Positions 45,476-55,614 of a DNA stretch of 64,000 nucleotides are shown piece by piece (position 1 is the first letter of the stretch; the number at the start of each line of letters is the position of its first letter). Position numbers and translations under genes: made by a program. Where the stretch lies: positions 248,001 through 312,000 of the forward strand of contig NZ_JAJOYS010000003.1 in NCBI RefSeq assembly GCF_021166475.1. Reading direction: 5' to 3'. This stretch comes from Pelagibacterium xiamenense. Its GTDB lineage: Bacteria; Pseudomonadota; Alphaproteobacteria; Rhizobiales; Devosiaceae. The notes beneath the pieces are model-generated. The model worked only from the letters and a program-made list of their open reading frames with translations. It had not been told where the DNA came from and made no database searches.

Positions 45476-48400
45476 TCACTTCTCGGCGGCAAGCGCAGCC
45501 AGCCGCGAAAGAATCGCCGCGCTGCCTCTCAGCCGCTGTTCGGCAGTGGGCCAGTTCCGGGCGAACATGATCTTCTGATCGGGCCGCAGTTTGGCAGCCT
45601 GACCAGGATCGGCGATATGCCGTACCAATCCGGCAGGATTTGGGAAAACCCCGTCCCGAAGTGTGATAAGCGCGCCCTTGGGTCCCGCATCGACTTTCTC
45701 GACATTGGCGGTCCTGCACAAGGATTTGACCAGCACGACTTTCAACAGCCCTTCGACAGCCTCCGGCAATGGCCCGAACCGGTCGATGAGTTCGGCGCCG
45801 AAGGCGTCGATCTCGCCGGTTTCGGTCAAGTCGCCAAGGCGCCGGTAGAGCTGCATGCGTACCTGCAGGTCCGGCACGTAGTCCTCCGGGATCATCACCG
45901 GCATGCCGAGCGAAATCTGCGGCGACCACTGGCCTTCCTGTTCCTCCTCGGTTTCCCCGCTCTTGAGCGACGCGACCGCCTCTTCGAGCATGGACTGGTA
46001 AAGCTCGAAACCGACCTCGCGGATGTGCCCCGACTGTTCCTCGCCCAGAAGATTTCCCGCGCCGCGGATGTCGAGGTCGTGGCTCGCGAGTTGAAAGCCC
46101 GCGCCCAGCGACTCGAGCGACTGGAGGACCTGCAGCCGGCGCTGCGCCTGGTCGTTCAGTTTCCGATCCGGCGGGACGGTGAAGATCGCATAGGCGCGAG
46201 TCTTGGAGCGTCCGATCCGGCCACGGATCTGATAGAGCTGGGCAAGCCCGAATTTATCGGCGCGGTGGACGACCAGCGTGTTGGCGGTGGGCACGTCGAG
46301 GCCTGACTCCACGATGGTCGTCGCCACCAGAACGTCGAACTTGCCGTCGTAAAACGCGTTCATCGTATCGTCGAGCTGGCCCGGGGGCATCTGGCCGTTG
46401 GCGACGACGAAGCTGACCTCCGGCACATGCTCTTTGAGGAATTCCGCGATGTCGGGCTGATCCGAAATACGCGGACACACATAGAACGCCTGCCCGCCGC
46501 GATATTTCTCGCGCAAGAGCGCCTCACGCACCACCAGCGGATCGAAGGGAGAGACGAAGGTCCGGATCGCCAACCGGTCGACCGGTGGCGTGCCCAGGAG
46601 CGAGAGATCGCGCACACCGGTCAGCGCCAGTTGCAGGGTTCGCGGGATCGGCGTGGCCGAGAGCGTCAGGACATGCACGTTGGACTTGAGCTCCTTGAGC
46701 CGTTCCTTGTGCGCCACGCCGAAATGCTGCTCCTCGTCGATGATCAGAAGCCCCAGATCGCGGAACCCGACCGACTTGGACAAGAGCGCGTGCGTCCCCA
46801 CGACGATGTCCACGCTGCCGTCGTTCAGCCCGTCCTTGGTCGCCTTGAGCTCGTTGGAAGGCACAAGACGCGAGGCCTGCCGCACAGTGACCGGCAACCC
46901 GGCGAACCGCTCCTGGAACGTCTTGAAATGCTGGCGCGAAAGGAGCGTCGTCGGGACGACGACCGCAACCTGCCGTCCGGCCATCGCAACCGCGAACGCG
47001 GCACGCAGCGCGACCTCGGTCTTGCCGAACCCCACGTCGCCGCAGACCAGCCGATCCATAATCCGGCCGGAGGTCAGGTCGTCGAAGACGGCATCGATCG
47101 TGGTGAGCTGATCCTCGGTTTCCTCATAGGGGAAGCGCGTGCAGAATTCGTCGTAAAGCCCTGTCTGCACCTCGACCGGATGCGTCGTTGCCGCCTGTCG
47201 TGCCGCCGCGATCCGGATAAGCTGCTCCGCCATATCCCGGATGCGCTTTTTCAGCTTGGACTTCTTCGCCTGCCAGGCGACGCCGCCCAGCCGGTCGAGT
47301 TCGCCACCCTCCGCGCCATACCGCGACAGGAGCTCGATGTTTTCGACCGGCAGATAGAGCTTGTCGCCCTTGGCGTATTCGATCTCGACGCAATCGTGCG
47401 GCGCACCGGCGGCCTCGATCGCCTTGAGGCCGATGAACCGCCCGATACCGTGGTCCACGTGCACCACGAGATCCCCGGCCGAAAGGCTGGTCGCCTCGGT
47501 GAGCGCATCGGACGCTTTCTTGCGCCGCGTCGAACGGATAATCCGCTCCCCGAGAATGTCCTGCTCGGAAAGCACCGCGATATCGTCGGTGATGTACCCG
47601 GTTTCAAGCGGCAGGACGACAAGTCCGAGCTGCCCGACCTTGAGTTCGAAGACCGCCTGCCAGTTCTCGACCATGCGGATGGCCTTGAGGCCGTGATCCT
47701 TGAGCACTTGCCCCATGCGATCGCGCGTGCCCTCGGTCCAGCAGGTGATGACCGTCCGCCGACCGGCCCGTGCTTCGGTCTTAATGCGCGCGATGACGCT
47801 CTCGAAGAGATTGGTCTGGGCGGTCTGCCGTTCGGCGGCGAAATTGGGCGCCATATGGCCGGCGCAATCGAGGACCGGCAGATTTTCGTCCGCCGGCATG
47901 AACGGCGTCAGTTCGCTGACATCGTGTCCGCGCGCAAGTTCGAACGCCCCTGCCCCGGTGTGATAGAGCAGTTCGGGCCGGATCGGCTTGTAGGGCGCCC
48001 CGGCCACGCTGCCCTGCTCGCGCGCCTGCTGGCGTGCATCGAAATAATCGAGGATCTGGTCGCGCCGCTCGGAAAAGGCCTCGCGCGCCTGATCGTCGAA
48101 ATAGAACGGCGCATCCCCGACGTAGTCGGCAAGCGTCTCCATTCGCTCATAAAAGAAGGGCAGCCAGTGCTCCATCCCCGCGAAGCGCTGCCCGGCGCTG
48201 ATCGCGCCATAGAGCGGGTCGTCCGCAGTATTGCCGCCGAAGGCGGTGGTATAGTTGCGCCGGAAGCGTCTTATCGTTTCCTCGTTGAGCCGTGCCTCGC
48301 TCATGGGCACCAGCGTCACGCGCTTGAGGTTGCCCGTCGTGCGCTGACTCTCGGGATCGAACGACCGGATGGTCTCGAGTTGCTGGCCGAAAAAATCGAA

Positions 48401-48967
48401 CCGCACCGGCGCGTCGCGCCCGGCGGGATAAAGGTCGACAAGTCCGCCGCGAACGGCAAACTCGCCGGCCTCACGCACCGTCGGCACGCGCAGATACCCG
48501 TTGTCCGTCGCCCATCCGACCAGCTTGTCGCTGTCGACCATGGCACCGGCCTTGGCCGAGAACGTCATTTCGGCGACGTCCGCGCGGGGGACGAGGCGCT
48601 GTACCAACGCATTGACCGCCGTCAGGACCACGGCTCCCCGCGTCTCGCCGGATGCAAGTTGGCTCAGCGCCGCCATGCGTGACGCGATCGTCACCGCATT
48701 GGGCGACACGCGGTCATAGGGCAGGCAGTCCCATGCAGGAAGCGTTAGCACCGGATGGCCCGGCAACATGCGCTCAAGAATCTCCGCCATGCGCAGGAGC
48801 CTGCGCCCGTCACGCGCTACAAATGCAATTGAAACAGGCGCTTGCGGCGCTTCGTTCAATCGTTTCTCGATCTCGCGAACGAGGACTGCCGGCTGCATAC
48901 CATCCGGGAGATTCGCAAGGATCTGCGTGGGGCGATCCAGAAGGTGTGTCGCTTCGACCTGGGTCAC
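45476..48967 (-). CDS. mfd: Transcription-repair coupling factor Mfd
   Basis: Translocase (1163 aa) that removes stalled RNA polymerase and recruits UvrA. The N-terminal UvrB-like module occupies about residues 1-330; the RNA-polymerase interaction domain follows near LSAGDLVVHVDHGIGRFIGL (~residue 500). The translocase motor has GDVGFGKTEVALRAAFAVAM near residue 645, DEEQHFGVAHKERLKEL, TLSATPIPRTLQLALTG and QIRGRIGRS. The C-terminal D7 domain is present, so the protein is full length. It overlaps sdhE by four bases (ATGA). Confidence 0.97.
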   Translation of the reverse strand: MTQVEATHLLDRPTQILANLPDGMQPAVLVREIEKRLNEAPQAPVSIAFVARDGRRLLRMAEILERMLPGHPVLTLPAWDCLPYDRVSPNAVTIASRMAALSQLASGETRGAVVLTAVNALVQRLVPRADVAEMTFSAKAGAMVDSDKLVGWATDNGYLRVPTVREAGEFAVRGGLVDLYPAGRDAPVRFDFFGQQLETIRSFDPESQRTTGNLKRVTLVPMSEARLNEETIRRFRRNYTTAFGGNTADDPLYGAISAGQRFAGMEHWLPFFYERMETLADYVGDAPFYFDDQAREAFSERRDQILDYFDARQQAREQGSVAGAPYKPIRPELLYHTGAGAFELARGHDVSELTPFMPADENLPVLDCAGHMAPNFAAERQTAQTNLFESVIARIKTEARAGRRTVITCWTEGTRDRMGQVLKDHGLKAIRMVENWQAVFELKVGQLGLVVLPLETGYITDDIAVLSEQDILGERIIRSTRRKKASDALTEATSLSAGDLVVHVDHGIGRFIGLKAIEAAGAPHDCVEIEYAKGDKLYLPVENIELLSRYGAEGGELDRLGGVAWQAKKSKLKKRIRDMAEQLIRIAAARQAATTHPVEVQTGLYDEFCTRFPYEETEDQLTTIDAVFDDLTSGRIMDRLVCGDVGFGKTEVALRAAFAVAMAGRQVAVVVPTTLLSRQHFKTFQERFAGLPVTVRQASRLVPSNELKATKDGLNDGSVDIVVGTHALLSKSVGFRDLGLLIIDEEQHFGVAHKERLKELKSNVHVLTLSATPIPRTLQLALTGVRDLSLLGTPPVDRLAIRTFVSPFDPLVVREALLREKYRGGQAFYVCPRISDQPDIAEFLKEHVPEVSFVVANGQMPPGQLDDTMNAFYDGKFDVLVATTIVESGLDVPTANTLVVHRADKFGLAQLYQIRGRIGRSKTRAYAIFTVPPDRKLNDQAQRRLQVLQSLESLGAGFQLASHDLDIRGAGNLLGEEQSGHIREVGFELYQSMLEEAVASLKSGETEEEQEGQWSPQISLGMPVMIPEDYVPDLQVRMQLYRRLGDLTETGEIDAFGAELIDRFGPLPEAVEGLLKVVLVKSLCRTANVEKVDAGPKGALITLRDGVFPNPAGLVRHIADPGQAAKLRPDQKIMFARNWPTAEQRLRGSAAILSRLAALAAEK

Positions 48968-49242
48968 GCGCCGGCCTTCGTCATCTGGTGCGCGCGAATA
49001 TCGGCAATGAGCGCCGCATCGGCGTCCGCCGGGATGTCACGCTGTCCCATGATCCATGCCTGCAGGTCGGTTTCCTCGCGGTCCATCAGCGCCTCGAGCC
49101 GGTCGAGCATCGCCGAATCGAGGCCTTCGAGCCGGTCCGCCACGAACCCGCCGATGAGAATGTCCATTTCCTGTGTCCCGCGATGCTGGGCACGGTAGAG
49201 AACGCGCTTGCGCCGGATTTCAAGACTGTCGCTGTCGTTCAT
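48964..49242 (-). CDS. sdhE: Succinate dehydrogenase assembly factor SdhE
   Basis: Small FAD-assembly factor (92 aa) of the SdhE/SDHAF2 family, needed for covalent flavinylation of the succinate dehydrogenase SdhA subunit. RRKRVLYRAQHRGTQEMDIL contains the conserved RGxxExD core, followed by LEALMDREETDLQAWIMG. The ATG at 49242 has an upstream SD-like GGAAAG. The stop codon overlaps the mfd start by four bases, so sdhE-mfd are coupled, and recG is divergent. The arrangement is conserved in Rhizobiales. Confidence 0.9.
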   Translation of the reverse strand: MNDSDSLEIRRKRVLYRAQHRGTQEMDILIGGFVADRLEGLDSAMLDRLEALMDREETDLQAWIMGQRDIPADADAALIADIRAHQMTKAGA

Positions 49243-49363
49243 GAAGGATGCTTTCCGATTTGGACGGACTACATAAGACGTCAAACCCGATTTGTCAGCC
49301 TTTTGCTCCCCTTCGCGTCCCGCTAACCTATACTGGTCCGATCCACTGCCAACAGGACGAGTC

Positions 49364-51472
49364 GTGCCGCGCCCTGACCTCCTCAACCCGCTGTTCAGGT
49401 CTCTCAAGTCGATGAAAGGCGTCGGCCCGCAACTCGGCGCGCTTTTCGCGAAATTCTTCGGCGCGCCCGACGGCCAGGACGCTGTCGTCCTCGATGTGCT
49501 CTTCCATATGCCTTCGGGCGTGATCGACCGCCGTGCTCAGAACGGCATCGCCTTCGCGCCGGTCGGCTCCATCGCCACGCTCAAGCTCCATATCGACGAG
49601 CACATCGTCCCGCCGCGCGGCAACAACCGCGCCCCCCTGCGGGTCAAGGCCCACGACGAAACCGGGGACATCACGCTGGTCTTTTTCGGCGCCAAGGGCG
49701 GCTGGGTCGAGCGCGCGCTACCCGTCGGCGAAACCCGATACGTCTCGGGGGAAATCGGCTTTTTCGGTCACGACAAGCAGATGACGCACCCGGACTATAT
49801 CGTCCCGCCCGAAAAGCTCGACACGCTCCCCATGGTCGAGCCCGTCTATCCCCTCACCCAGGGGCTTTCTTCCAAGGTCCTGCGCCGGGTTATCGCCGCC
49901 GCGCTCGAAACGCTCCCAATCGTACCCGAATGGATCGGCAGAGACCGGCGCGCCCTTATGGGTTGGCCGGGCTTCGCCGAAGCGCTCCGCCACATTCACG
50001 CGCCCGCTCGGCCGAGCGAGGGCGATATCGTTTCCCCCTCGCGCCTGCGCCTGGCCTATGACGAATACCTCGCCGGCCAGCTTGCGCTTGCCATCGTACG
50101 CGCCACGATGGTGCAATCGAAGGGCATCGAGCGTCATTTTACCGGCATCGTCGTTCATCGTATCGAAGAGGCCCTGCCCTTCGCGCTGACCGATGGCCAG
50201 CGCCAGGCATTCGCGGACATCAAGGCCGATATTGCCTCGCCACGCCGCATGTCGCGCCTGCTGCAGGGCGATGTTGGCTCGGGCAAGACCGTCGTTGCGC
50301 TCCTCGCCATGGCCACGATGGCCGAAAGCGGCGCCCAGTCCGCACTTATGGCCCCCACCGAACTTCTTGCCGCCCAGCACTACCGAACCATGCAGCCGCT
50401 ATGCGAAAAAGCCGGCCTCACCTGCGTGCTGATGACCGGAAAAATGCCCGCCGCCGAGCGTTGCAAAGCCCTCGAAGGCCTGAAAAACGGCACCATTCAG
50501 ATCGCCGTCGGCACCCACGCCCTCTTCCAGTCCGGCGTCGCTTTCGACAATCTCGGCCTCACCGTCGTCGACGAACAGCACCGCTTTGGCGTCCACCAGC
50601 GCCTCGCGCTCTCGGACAAGGGCAACAGGACCGAATTGCTGGTCATGACCGCAACACCGATCCCGCGCACGCTGGTCCTTACCCATTTCGGCGACATGGA
50701 CGTTTCGGTGCTGCGGGAAAAGCCGGCCGGCCGCCAGCCGATCGATACCGCCATTCTCTCCTCGTCCGAATACGACCGCGTCATCAGCCGATTGGCCGCC
50801 CGCCTCGACGAAGGCGCCCAGGCCTATTGGGTTTGCCCACTCGTCGAAGAAAGCGAGACGTTGGATGTTGTATCTGCCGAAGACCGCTATGCCGCGCTCA
50901 AGGCGGTCTTCGGCGACAAGGTTGCTCTCGTCCATGGCCGCATGAGCGCCGCGCAAAAACAGGAGGTGATGGAAGAATTTCAGGCCGGCGACACCCAGAT
51001 TCTGGTAGCCACAACCGTCATCGAGGTTGGCGTCGACGTTCCCAACGCCACCATCATGATCATCGAACACGCCGAGCGGTTCGGCCTCGCGCAACTCCAC
51101 CAGTTGCGCGGCCGGGTGGGCCGGGGCTCGGCGCGCTCGGCTTGCCTGCTGCTCTACAACGAGCCTTTGAGCGACACCGCCAGGGCCCGGCTCGACACGA
51201 TCAAGAGCACTGAAGACGGATTCCTCATTGCTGAAAAGGACCTCGAACTGCGCGGCCAGGGCGACCTCCTGGGCACCCGCCAGTCCGGTATGCCCGGCTA
51301 CCGCATCGCCGTGCCCGACGTCCACCGGCACCTGTTGGAATTCGCCCACGAGGACGCCCGTGCTCTGCTCGAACGCAATCCGGGTCTCACAGGCCCTGAA
51401 GGCGAGGCGATCCGGACGTTACTCTACCTTTTCCGAAAGGACCTCGCGATCCCGCTCATCAAGGCCGGTTGA
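49364..51472 (+). CDS. recG: ATP-dependent DNA helicase RecG
   Basis: Replication-fork and Holliday-junction helicase (702 aa). The N-terminal wedge (OB) domain begins LFRSLKSMKGVGPQLGALF. Helicase motifs: LLQGDVGSGKTVVALLAMAT near residue 305, VVDEQHRFGVHQRLAL, VMTATPIPRTLVLTHFGDMD, and QLRGRVGRGSARSACLLLYN. The start is the GTG at 49364 with SD AGGACGA; an upstream in-frame ATG adds 24 residues unlike RecG. Its last 54 bases overlap the convergent DUF502 gene. Confidence 0.95.
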   Translation: MPRPDLLNPLFRSLKSMKGVGPQLGALFAKFFGAPDGQDAVVLDVLFHMPSGVIDRRAQNGIAFAPVGSIATLKLHIDEHIVPPRGNNRAPLRVKAHDETGDITLVFFGAKGGWVERALPVGETRYVSGEIGFFGHDKQMTHPDYIVPPEKLDTLPMVEPVYPLTQGLSSKVLRRVIAAALETLPIVPEWIGRDRRALMGWPGFAEALRHIHAPARPSEGDIVSPSRLRLAYDEYLAGQLALAIVRATMVQSKGIERHFTGIVVHRIEEALPFALTDGQRQAFADIKADIASPRRMSRLLQGDVGSGKTVVALLAMATMAESGAQSALMAPTELLAAQHYRTMQPLCEKAGLTCVLMTGKMPAAERCKALEGLKNGTIQIAVGTHALFQSGVAFDNLGLTVVDEQHRFGVHQRLALSDKGNRTELLVMTATPIPRTLVLTHFGDMDVSVLREKPAGRQPIDTAILSSSEYDRVISRLAARLDEGAQAYWVCPLVEESETLDVVSAEDRYAALKAVFGDKVALVHGRMSAAQKQEVMEEFQAGDTQILVATTVIEVGVDVPNATIMIIEHAERFGLAQLHQLRGRVGRGSARSACLLLYNEPLSDTARARLDTIKSTEDGFLIAEKDLELRGQGDLLGTRQSGMPGYRIAVPDVHRHLLEFAHEDARALLERNPGLTGPEGEAIRTLLYLFRKDLAIPLIKAG

Positions 51473-52201
51473 CGCCTCCGCGTTTCGCTTGGCAATAGCC
51501 TCTGCAGCGAGCTTTTCGACATCGGGGTGATAGACCGGCGTAACGAGGCCGGCCGAGATGATGAGCTTCGCACCATCTTCCACTGTCATATCGAGAAAAA
51601 TGATGTCCTTGCGCGGCAGGAACATCAGAAAACCGGTGGTGGGATTGGGCGTTGTGGGCATGAAGACCCCCATGACCTCATCGCCTGGAATTTTGTGCCC
51701 GACCTCGCCCCGCGCTTCGGAGGCAACGAGGACAACCGCCCAGACGCCCGGGCGCGGATATTCGATCAATGCCACGCTCTTGAAACTGGTGCCGCGCTGG
51801 GTGATCAGCGTATCGAATATCTGCTTAAGCGCATGATAAATCGAGGAAATTACAGGAAGCCGGGAAACGATCCGCTCGCCAAACGTCAGCAGCCGGCGGC
51901 CGACGAAATTGGCGGCAAGAAACCCGATCAGCGTGATCGCGGCAAGCGCCACGATGAGCCCGACCCCTGGCACGTCGAACGGCAAATATGTCTCTGGATT
52001 CAATTCCCTGGGCAGGAACGGCATCACGAACCCGTCGATCCACCCGATCACGGTCCACGAGAGGTAGAGCGTGATCGCGATTGGACCGGCGAGCACCAGT
52101 CCGGCGAGGAAATAATTGACAATCCGCCGCCCGAGCGATGGCCGCGTCGCGGGCAGAATAACGTCCATGGGATTGTCGTCGTGCTTTTTGCTGTCCGTCA
52201 C
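51419..52201 (-). CDS. DUF502 family membrane protein
   Basis: Membrane protein of unknown function (260 aa), DUF502 family. Two transmembrane segments are near residues 29-55 (IVNYFLAGLVLAGPIAITLY) and 80-105 (VGLIVALAAITLIGFLAANF), followed by a cytoplasmic domain containing PVISSIYHALKQIFDTLITQ and FMPTTPNPTTGFLMFLPR. The family typically sits beside recG. Its C-terminal 17 codons overlap the recG 3' end, so the two convergent messages share 54 bases of antisense. Confidence 0.88.
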   Translation of the reverse strand: MTDSKKHDDNPMDVILPATRPSLGRRIVNYFLAGLVLAGPIAITLYLSWTVIGWIDGFVMPFLPRELNPETYLPFDVPGVGLIVALAAITLIGFLAANFVGRRLLTFGERIVSRLPVISSIYHALKQIFDTLITQRGTSFKSVALIEYPRPGVWAVVLVASEARGEVGHKIPGDEVMGVFMPTTPNPTTGFLMFLPRKDIIFLDMTVEDGAKLIISAGLVTPVYHPDVEKLAAEAIAKRNAEASTGLDERDREVLSEKVE

Positions 52202-52295
52202 GCGCGGGCCGCTCCGGCTGTTCCAACTGATTTAGATGTGGGACGGACCTTTCCGATACAAGGTCGCGTTTGGACCAGAGGGGCGCACAATCGGG

Positions 52296-54122
52296 TCATT
52301 CCACCGTGACCGACTTCGCAAGGTTACGCGGCTGGTCCACATCTGTGCCCATGAAAACTGCGGTGTGATATGCAAGCAGCTGCACAGGCACTGCCGCGAC
52401 GATCGGAGCCACGAACGGATGCACCTGCGGCATGACGACGATGTCGCCAATCCCTTCACCTGCCTCCGCCTCTCCGGCCGCATCGGTGACCAGCACGATC
52501 TTGCCCCCACGCGCTGCGACCTCGTGCATGTTCGAGAGCGTCTTCTCCATCAAAGGATCCGACGGTGCAACGACCACAACGGGCATTTCCTCGTTTACGA
52601 GCGCAATAGGCCCGTGCTTGAGCTCGCCTGCCGCATAGCCTTCGGCATGAATATAGGAAATTTCCTTGAGCTTGAGCGCACCTTCAAGTGCCAGCGGGAA
52701 CATCGGCCCGCGCCCGAGATAGAGGACGTCCTGAGCCTTTGCGAGTTGCCGGGCGATCGCTTCGATTCGGTTCTCATTCCGCAAGGCTTCCGAAATTGCG
52801 CTCGGCAGTTCGATCAGGGAGCGGACCAGCGTATGGGCCTCCGAGGCGCTCAGAACGCCCCGCGCCTCGCCCGCGGCAATGGCAAGGCCGGCCAACGCGG
52901 TCAATTGGGCGGTGAACGCCTTGGTCGAGGCCACCCCGATTTCCGGCCCGCATAGCGTGGGAAACACCACCTCGGATTCGCGCGCGATAGTCGATTCGCG
53001 GACATTGACCAGCGCCGCTATGTGCTGCCCGCACTGTACGCCATACCGAAGCGCCGCCAGCGTGTCCGCCGTCTCGCCCGACTGCGAAATGACCAGCATC
53101 AGTCCGTCTTCGGCCAGCGGGGGCTCGCGGTAACGGAACTCGGACGCAACGTCCACGTCCACAGGCAGCCGGGCGTACTTCTCGAACCAGTATTTGGCGA
53201 CGAGCCCTGCATAATAGGCGGTGCCGCAGGCTGTTACAGTGAGCCGCGAAAGCTTCGCGAAATCGAAAGGCAAAGTCTCGCGCAGAGCGACCTTCTCGGA
53301 CGCGAGATCCACATAGTGCGCAAGCGTATGGGAAACCGTTTCGGGTTGCTCGTAGATCTCCTTGGCCATGAAATGCTTGTGATTGCCTTTATCGGCCAAA
53401 GCCGCAGACGCCGTCGAAATCTGTTGCTCACGCGTGACGGCGTTGCCGTCGAAGTCCCGAATGACGACCTTCCCCGGCCGCAACACCGCCCAGTCGCCCT
53501 CTTCGAGATAGGTGACCCGGTTGGTAAAGGGTGCAAGGGCATAGGCATCGGAACCCAGATACATCTCCTCGGCGCCGTGTCCGATGGCCAATGGCGACCC
53601 CTGGCGCGCCGCCACCAGCAGGTCATCGTGTCCGGCGAAAAGAAACACCAGACCGAACGTTCCATGCAGCTTGGACAGCGTGCGCGATACGGCCTCCTCT
53701 GGGCTCGCGCCGCGATCGAGCTCCCGGGTCACCCAAAGAGCCACGGATTCGGTATCGGTCTGGCTCTGGGGGCGGTATCCGTCCCGCTCCAGATCGGCCA
53801 GTAGTTCCCGGAAATTCTCGATAATCCCGTTGTGAACAACGGCGACCTTGTCGGTGGCATGCGGATGGGCATTACCCTCGGTCGCGCCGCCATGCGTGGC
53901 CCAGCGCGTATGCCCGATGCCCGTCATTCCCGAAAGCGGAGCCTCGGCAAGCCTGGCTGCAAGATTGTTGAGTTTGCCTTCGGCGCGCCGGCGTTCGATG
54001 CCCGCGCCCGACAGAGTCGCCACGCCGGCGCTGTCATAACCGCGATATTCGAGCCGCCTCAGCGCATCGACCAATCGCTCGGCGACCGGCTGATTTCCGA
54101 TGATGCCGACAATCCCACACAT
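52296..54122 (-). CDS. glmS: Glucosamine-6-phosphate synthase
   Basis: Glutamine:fructose-6-phosphate aminotransferase (608 aa), first committed step to UDP-GlcNAc for peptidoglycan and LPS. The N-terminal nucleophile Cys is in MCGIVGIIGN after Met removal; ARQGSPLAIGHGAEEMYLGS belongs to the glutaminase domain. Two SIS isomerase domains follow, with LVISQSGETADTLAALRYGV and LGRGPMFPLALEGALKLKEI, and the C-terminus ends DQPRNLAKSVTVE. It directly follows glmU (5-base gap), giving a paired hexosamine operon. Confidence 0.97.
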   Translation of the reverse strand: MCGIVGIIGNQPVAERLVDALRRLEYRGYDSAGVATLSGAGIERRRAEGKLNNLAARLAEAPLSGMTGIGHTRWATHGGATEGNAHPHATDKVAVVHNGIIENFRELLADLERDGYRPQSQTDTESVALWVTRELDRGASPEEAVSRTLSKLHGTFGLVFLFAGHDDLLVAARQGSPLAIGHGAEEMYLGSDAYALAPFTNRVTYLEEGDWAVLRPGKVVIRDFDGNAVTREQQISTASAALADKGNHKHFMAKEIYEQPETVSHTLAHYVDLASEKVALRETLPFDFAKLSRLTVTACGTAYYAGLVAKYWFEKYARLPVDVDVASEFRYREPPLAEDGLMLVISQSGETADTLAALRYGVQCGQHIAALVNVRESTIARESEVVFPTLCGPEIGVASTKAFTAQLTALAGLAIAAGEARGVLSASEAHTLVRSLIELPSAISEALRNENRIEAIARQLAKAQDVLYLGRGPMFPLALEGALKLKEISYIHAEGYAAGELKHGPIALVNEEMPVVVVAPSDPLMEKTLSNMHEVAARGGKIVLVTDAAGEAEAGEGIGDIVVMPQVHPFVAPIVAAVPVQLLAYHTAVFMGTDVDQPRNLAKSVTVE

Positions 54123-54127
54123 GCGCC

Positions 54128-55480
54128 CTACCCCTGCTTTTTGTGTTTGTGTGCCGAAAAGCGCTCACGGAGCGCCTTGCCGTATCCCGGCTTGTTGGTT
54201 TGGCGCGCCCGCCCGATGCCCAAAGAGTCGGCGGGGACCGGTTCGGTGATGACCGAACCCGACGCGATATAGGCGCCCTCGCCGATCTCGACAGGCGCCA
54301 CAAGAGCCGAGTTCGAACCAATGAATGCGTTTTGCCCGATCACGGTGCGCGCCTTATTATACCCGTCGTAGTTACAGGTCACCGTTCCAGCGCCGACGTT
54401 CGATCCGGCTCCGATTTCGGCGTCTCCGATATAGGTCAGGTGATTGACTTTGGCGCCCGTCCCGATATTGGCCTTCTTGATTTCTACGAAATTGCCAACC
54501 TTGGCCCCTTCCGCGAGCACGGCCTCGGGCCGCAGGCGCGCGAACGGCCCGACGATGGCGTTCGGCCCCACATGCGCACCCTCGATATGGGAGAAAGCAT
54601 GGACCGTCGCTCCGGTCTCGATCGTGACGCCCGGACCGAACACCACGTGCGGCTCGACTGTGACGTCCTGCGCAATCTGCGTATCGTAGGCAAAATACGT
54701 ACTGGCCGGGTCGATCAGCGTAACCCCGCCACGCATCATCTCGATCCGCCGCCGTTCCTGGAAAATTGCCTCGGCCCGCGAAAGCTGCACGCGGTCGTTG
54801 ACCCCCATGACGTCAACCTCCGGTGCGACGGCATAACCCACAGAGTATCCCGCAGCGTTCGCCAGTTCGACAAGATCGGTGAGATAGTATTCCCCTTGGG
54901 CGTTGTCGTCGGAAACCTGCCCGATCAGCGCGCGGAAAACCTCGGCCTTGAAACCCAGCACGCAAGCATTGCAGAGTCCGATTGCTCGCTCCGCCGCGCT
55001 TGCGTCCTTGTGCTCGCGAATGGCCAGGAGCCTGTCGCCGTCCGTAATGAGTCGACCGTAACCCGTCGGATCTTCGGGTTCGAAACCAAGGATGGTGACA
55101 TCGAGCCCATCGTCGAGCCGTTCCACGATCTGCGCGAAATTCTCAGCCCGCAGGAGCGGATGGTCACCATAGACTACAGCGACATAGCCATCGGCCGCCT
55201 CGTAGGCCGGCGCTGCCATCATTGCCGCATGCGCGGTACCACGGCGCTCCACCTGCTCGAAGAACCGCACATTGGGGTTGAGCGCGCTCACGGCGGCTCG
55301 TATCGCCTCGTGCCCGGGGCCTGTAATCATGGCGACATCCGTCGATCCAGCCGCTGTTGCGGCCTTTAGGACATGCCCCACAATCGGCAGACGGCCGACC
55401 TCATGAAGAACCTTGGGCCGATCCGATTTCATCCGCGTGCCTTCGCCCGCAGCAAGGATGATCGACAATAGGTTCGGCAT
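54128..55480 (-). CDS. glmU: Bifunctional GlcNAc-1-P uridyltransferase / GlcN-1-P acetyltransferase
   Basis: Final two steps to UDP-GlcNAc (450 aa). The N-terminal pyrophosphorylase domain begins LSIILAAGEGTRMKSDRPKV; YVAVVYGDHPLLRAENFAQI is the UTP-site region. The C-terminal left-handed beta-helix acetyltransferase shows NFVEIKKANIGTGAKVNHLT and GAGTVTCNYDGYNKARTVIG. I used the ATG at 55480, with SD AAAGGGGG eight bases upstream, rather than the GTG two codons earlier. First gene of the glmU-glmS unit. Confidence 0.96.
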   Translation of the reverse strand: MPNLLSIILAAGEGTRMKSDRPKVLHEVGRLPIVGHVLKAATAAGSTDVAMITGPGHEAIRAAVSALNPNVRFFEQVERRGTAHAAMMAAPAYEAADGYVAVVYGDHPLLRAENFAQIVERLDDGLDVTILGFEPEDPTGYGRLITDGDRLLAIREHKDASAAERAIGLCNACVLGFKAEVFRALIGQVSDDNAQGEYYLTDLVELANAAGYSVGYAVAPEVDVMGVNDRVQLSRAEAIFQERRRIEMMRGGVTLIDPASTYFAYDTQIAQDVTVEPHVVFGPGVTIETGATVHAFSHIEGAHVGPNAIVGPFARLRPEAVLAEGAKVGNFVEIKKANIGTGAKVNHLTYIGDAEIGAGSNVGAGTVTCNYDGYNKARTVIGQNAFIGSNSALVAPVEIGEGAYIASGSVITEPVPADSLGIGRARQTNKPGYGKALRERFSAHKHKKQG

Positions 55481-55614
55481 AATCACGGCCCCCTTTGTTG
55501 TTCGGCGCGGACATCGCGCATCTTTGTGGCAGTAAGGTGTTGGAAAAGTTATAACAGGGCCCGCGAATGATAGACTGTTTCCTATTGTGATTCGCTAACA
55601 ACGGGGCCGTCGGG

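Noticed and set aside
46427-48682. Long open frame opposite mfd
   Set aside because: It is fully antisense to mfd, Arg/Asp/Gly-rich as expected for shadow frames in GC-rich DNA, and has no recognisable domain or SD.
54123-54127. glmS riboswitch-ribozyme between glmU and glmS
   Set aside because: Only 5 bases separate glmU and glmS; no room, and the element is typical of Gram-positives.
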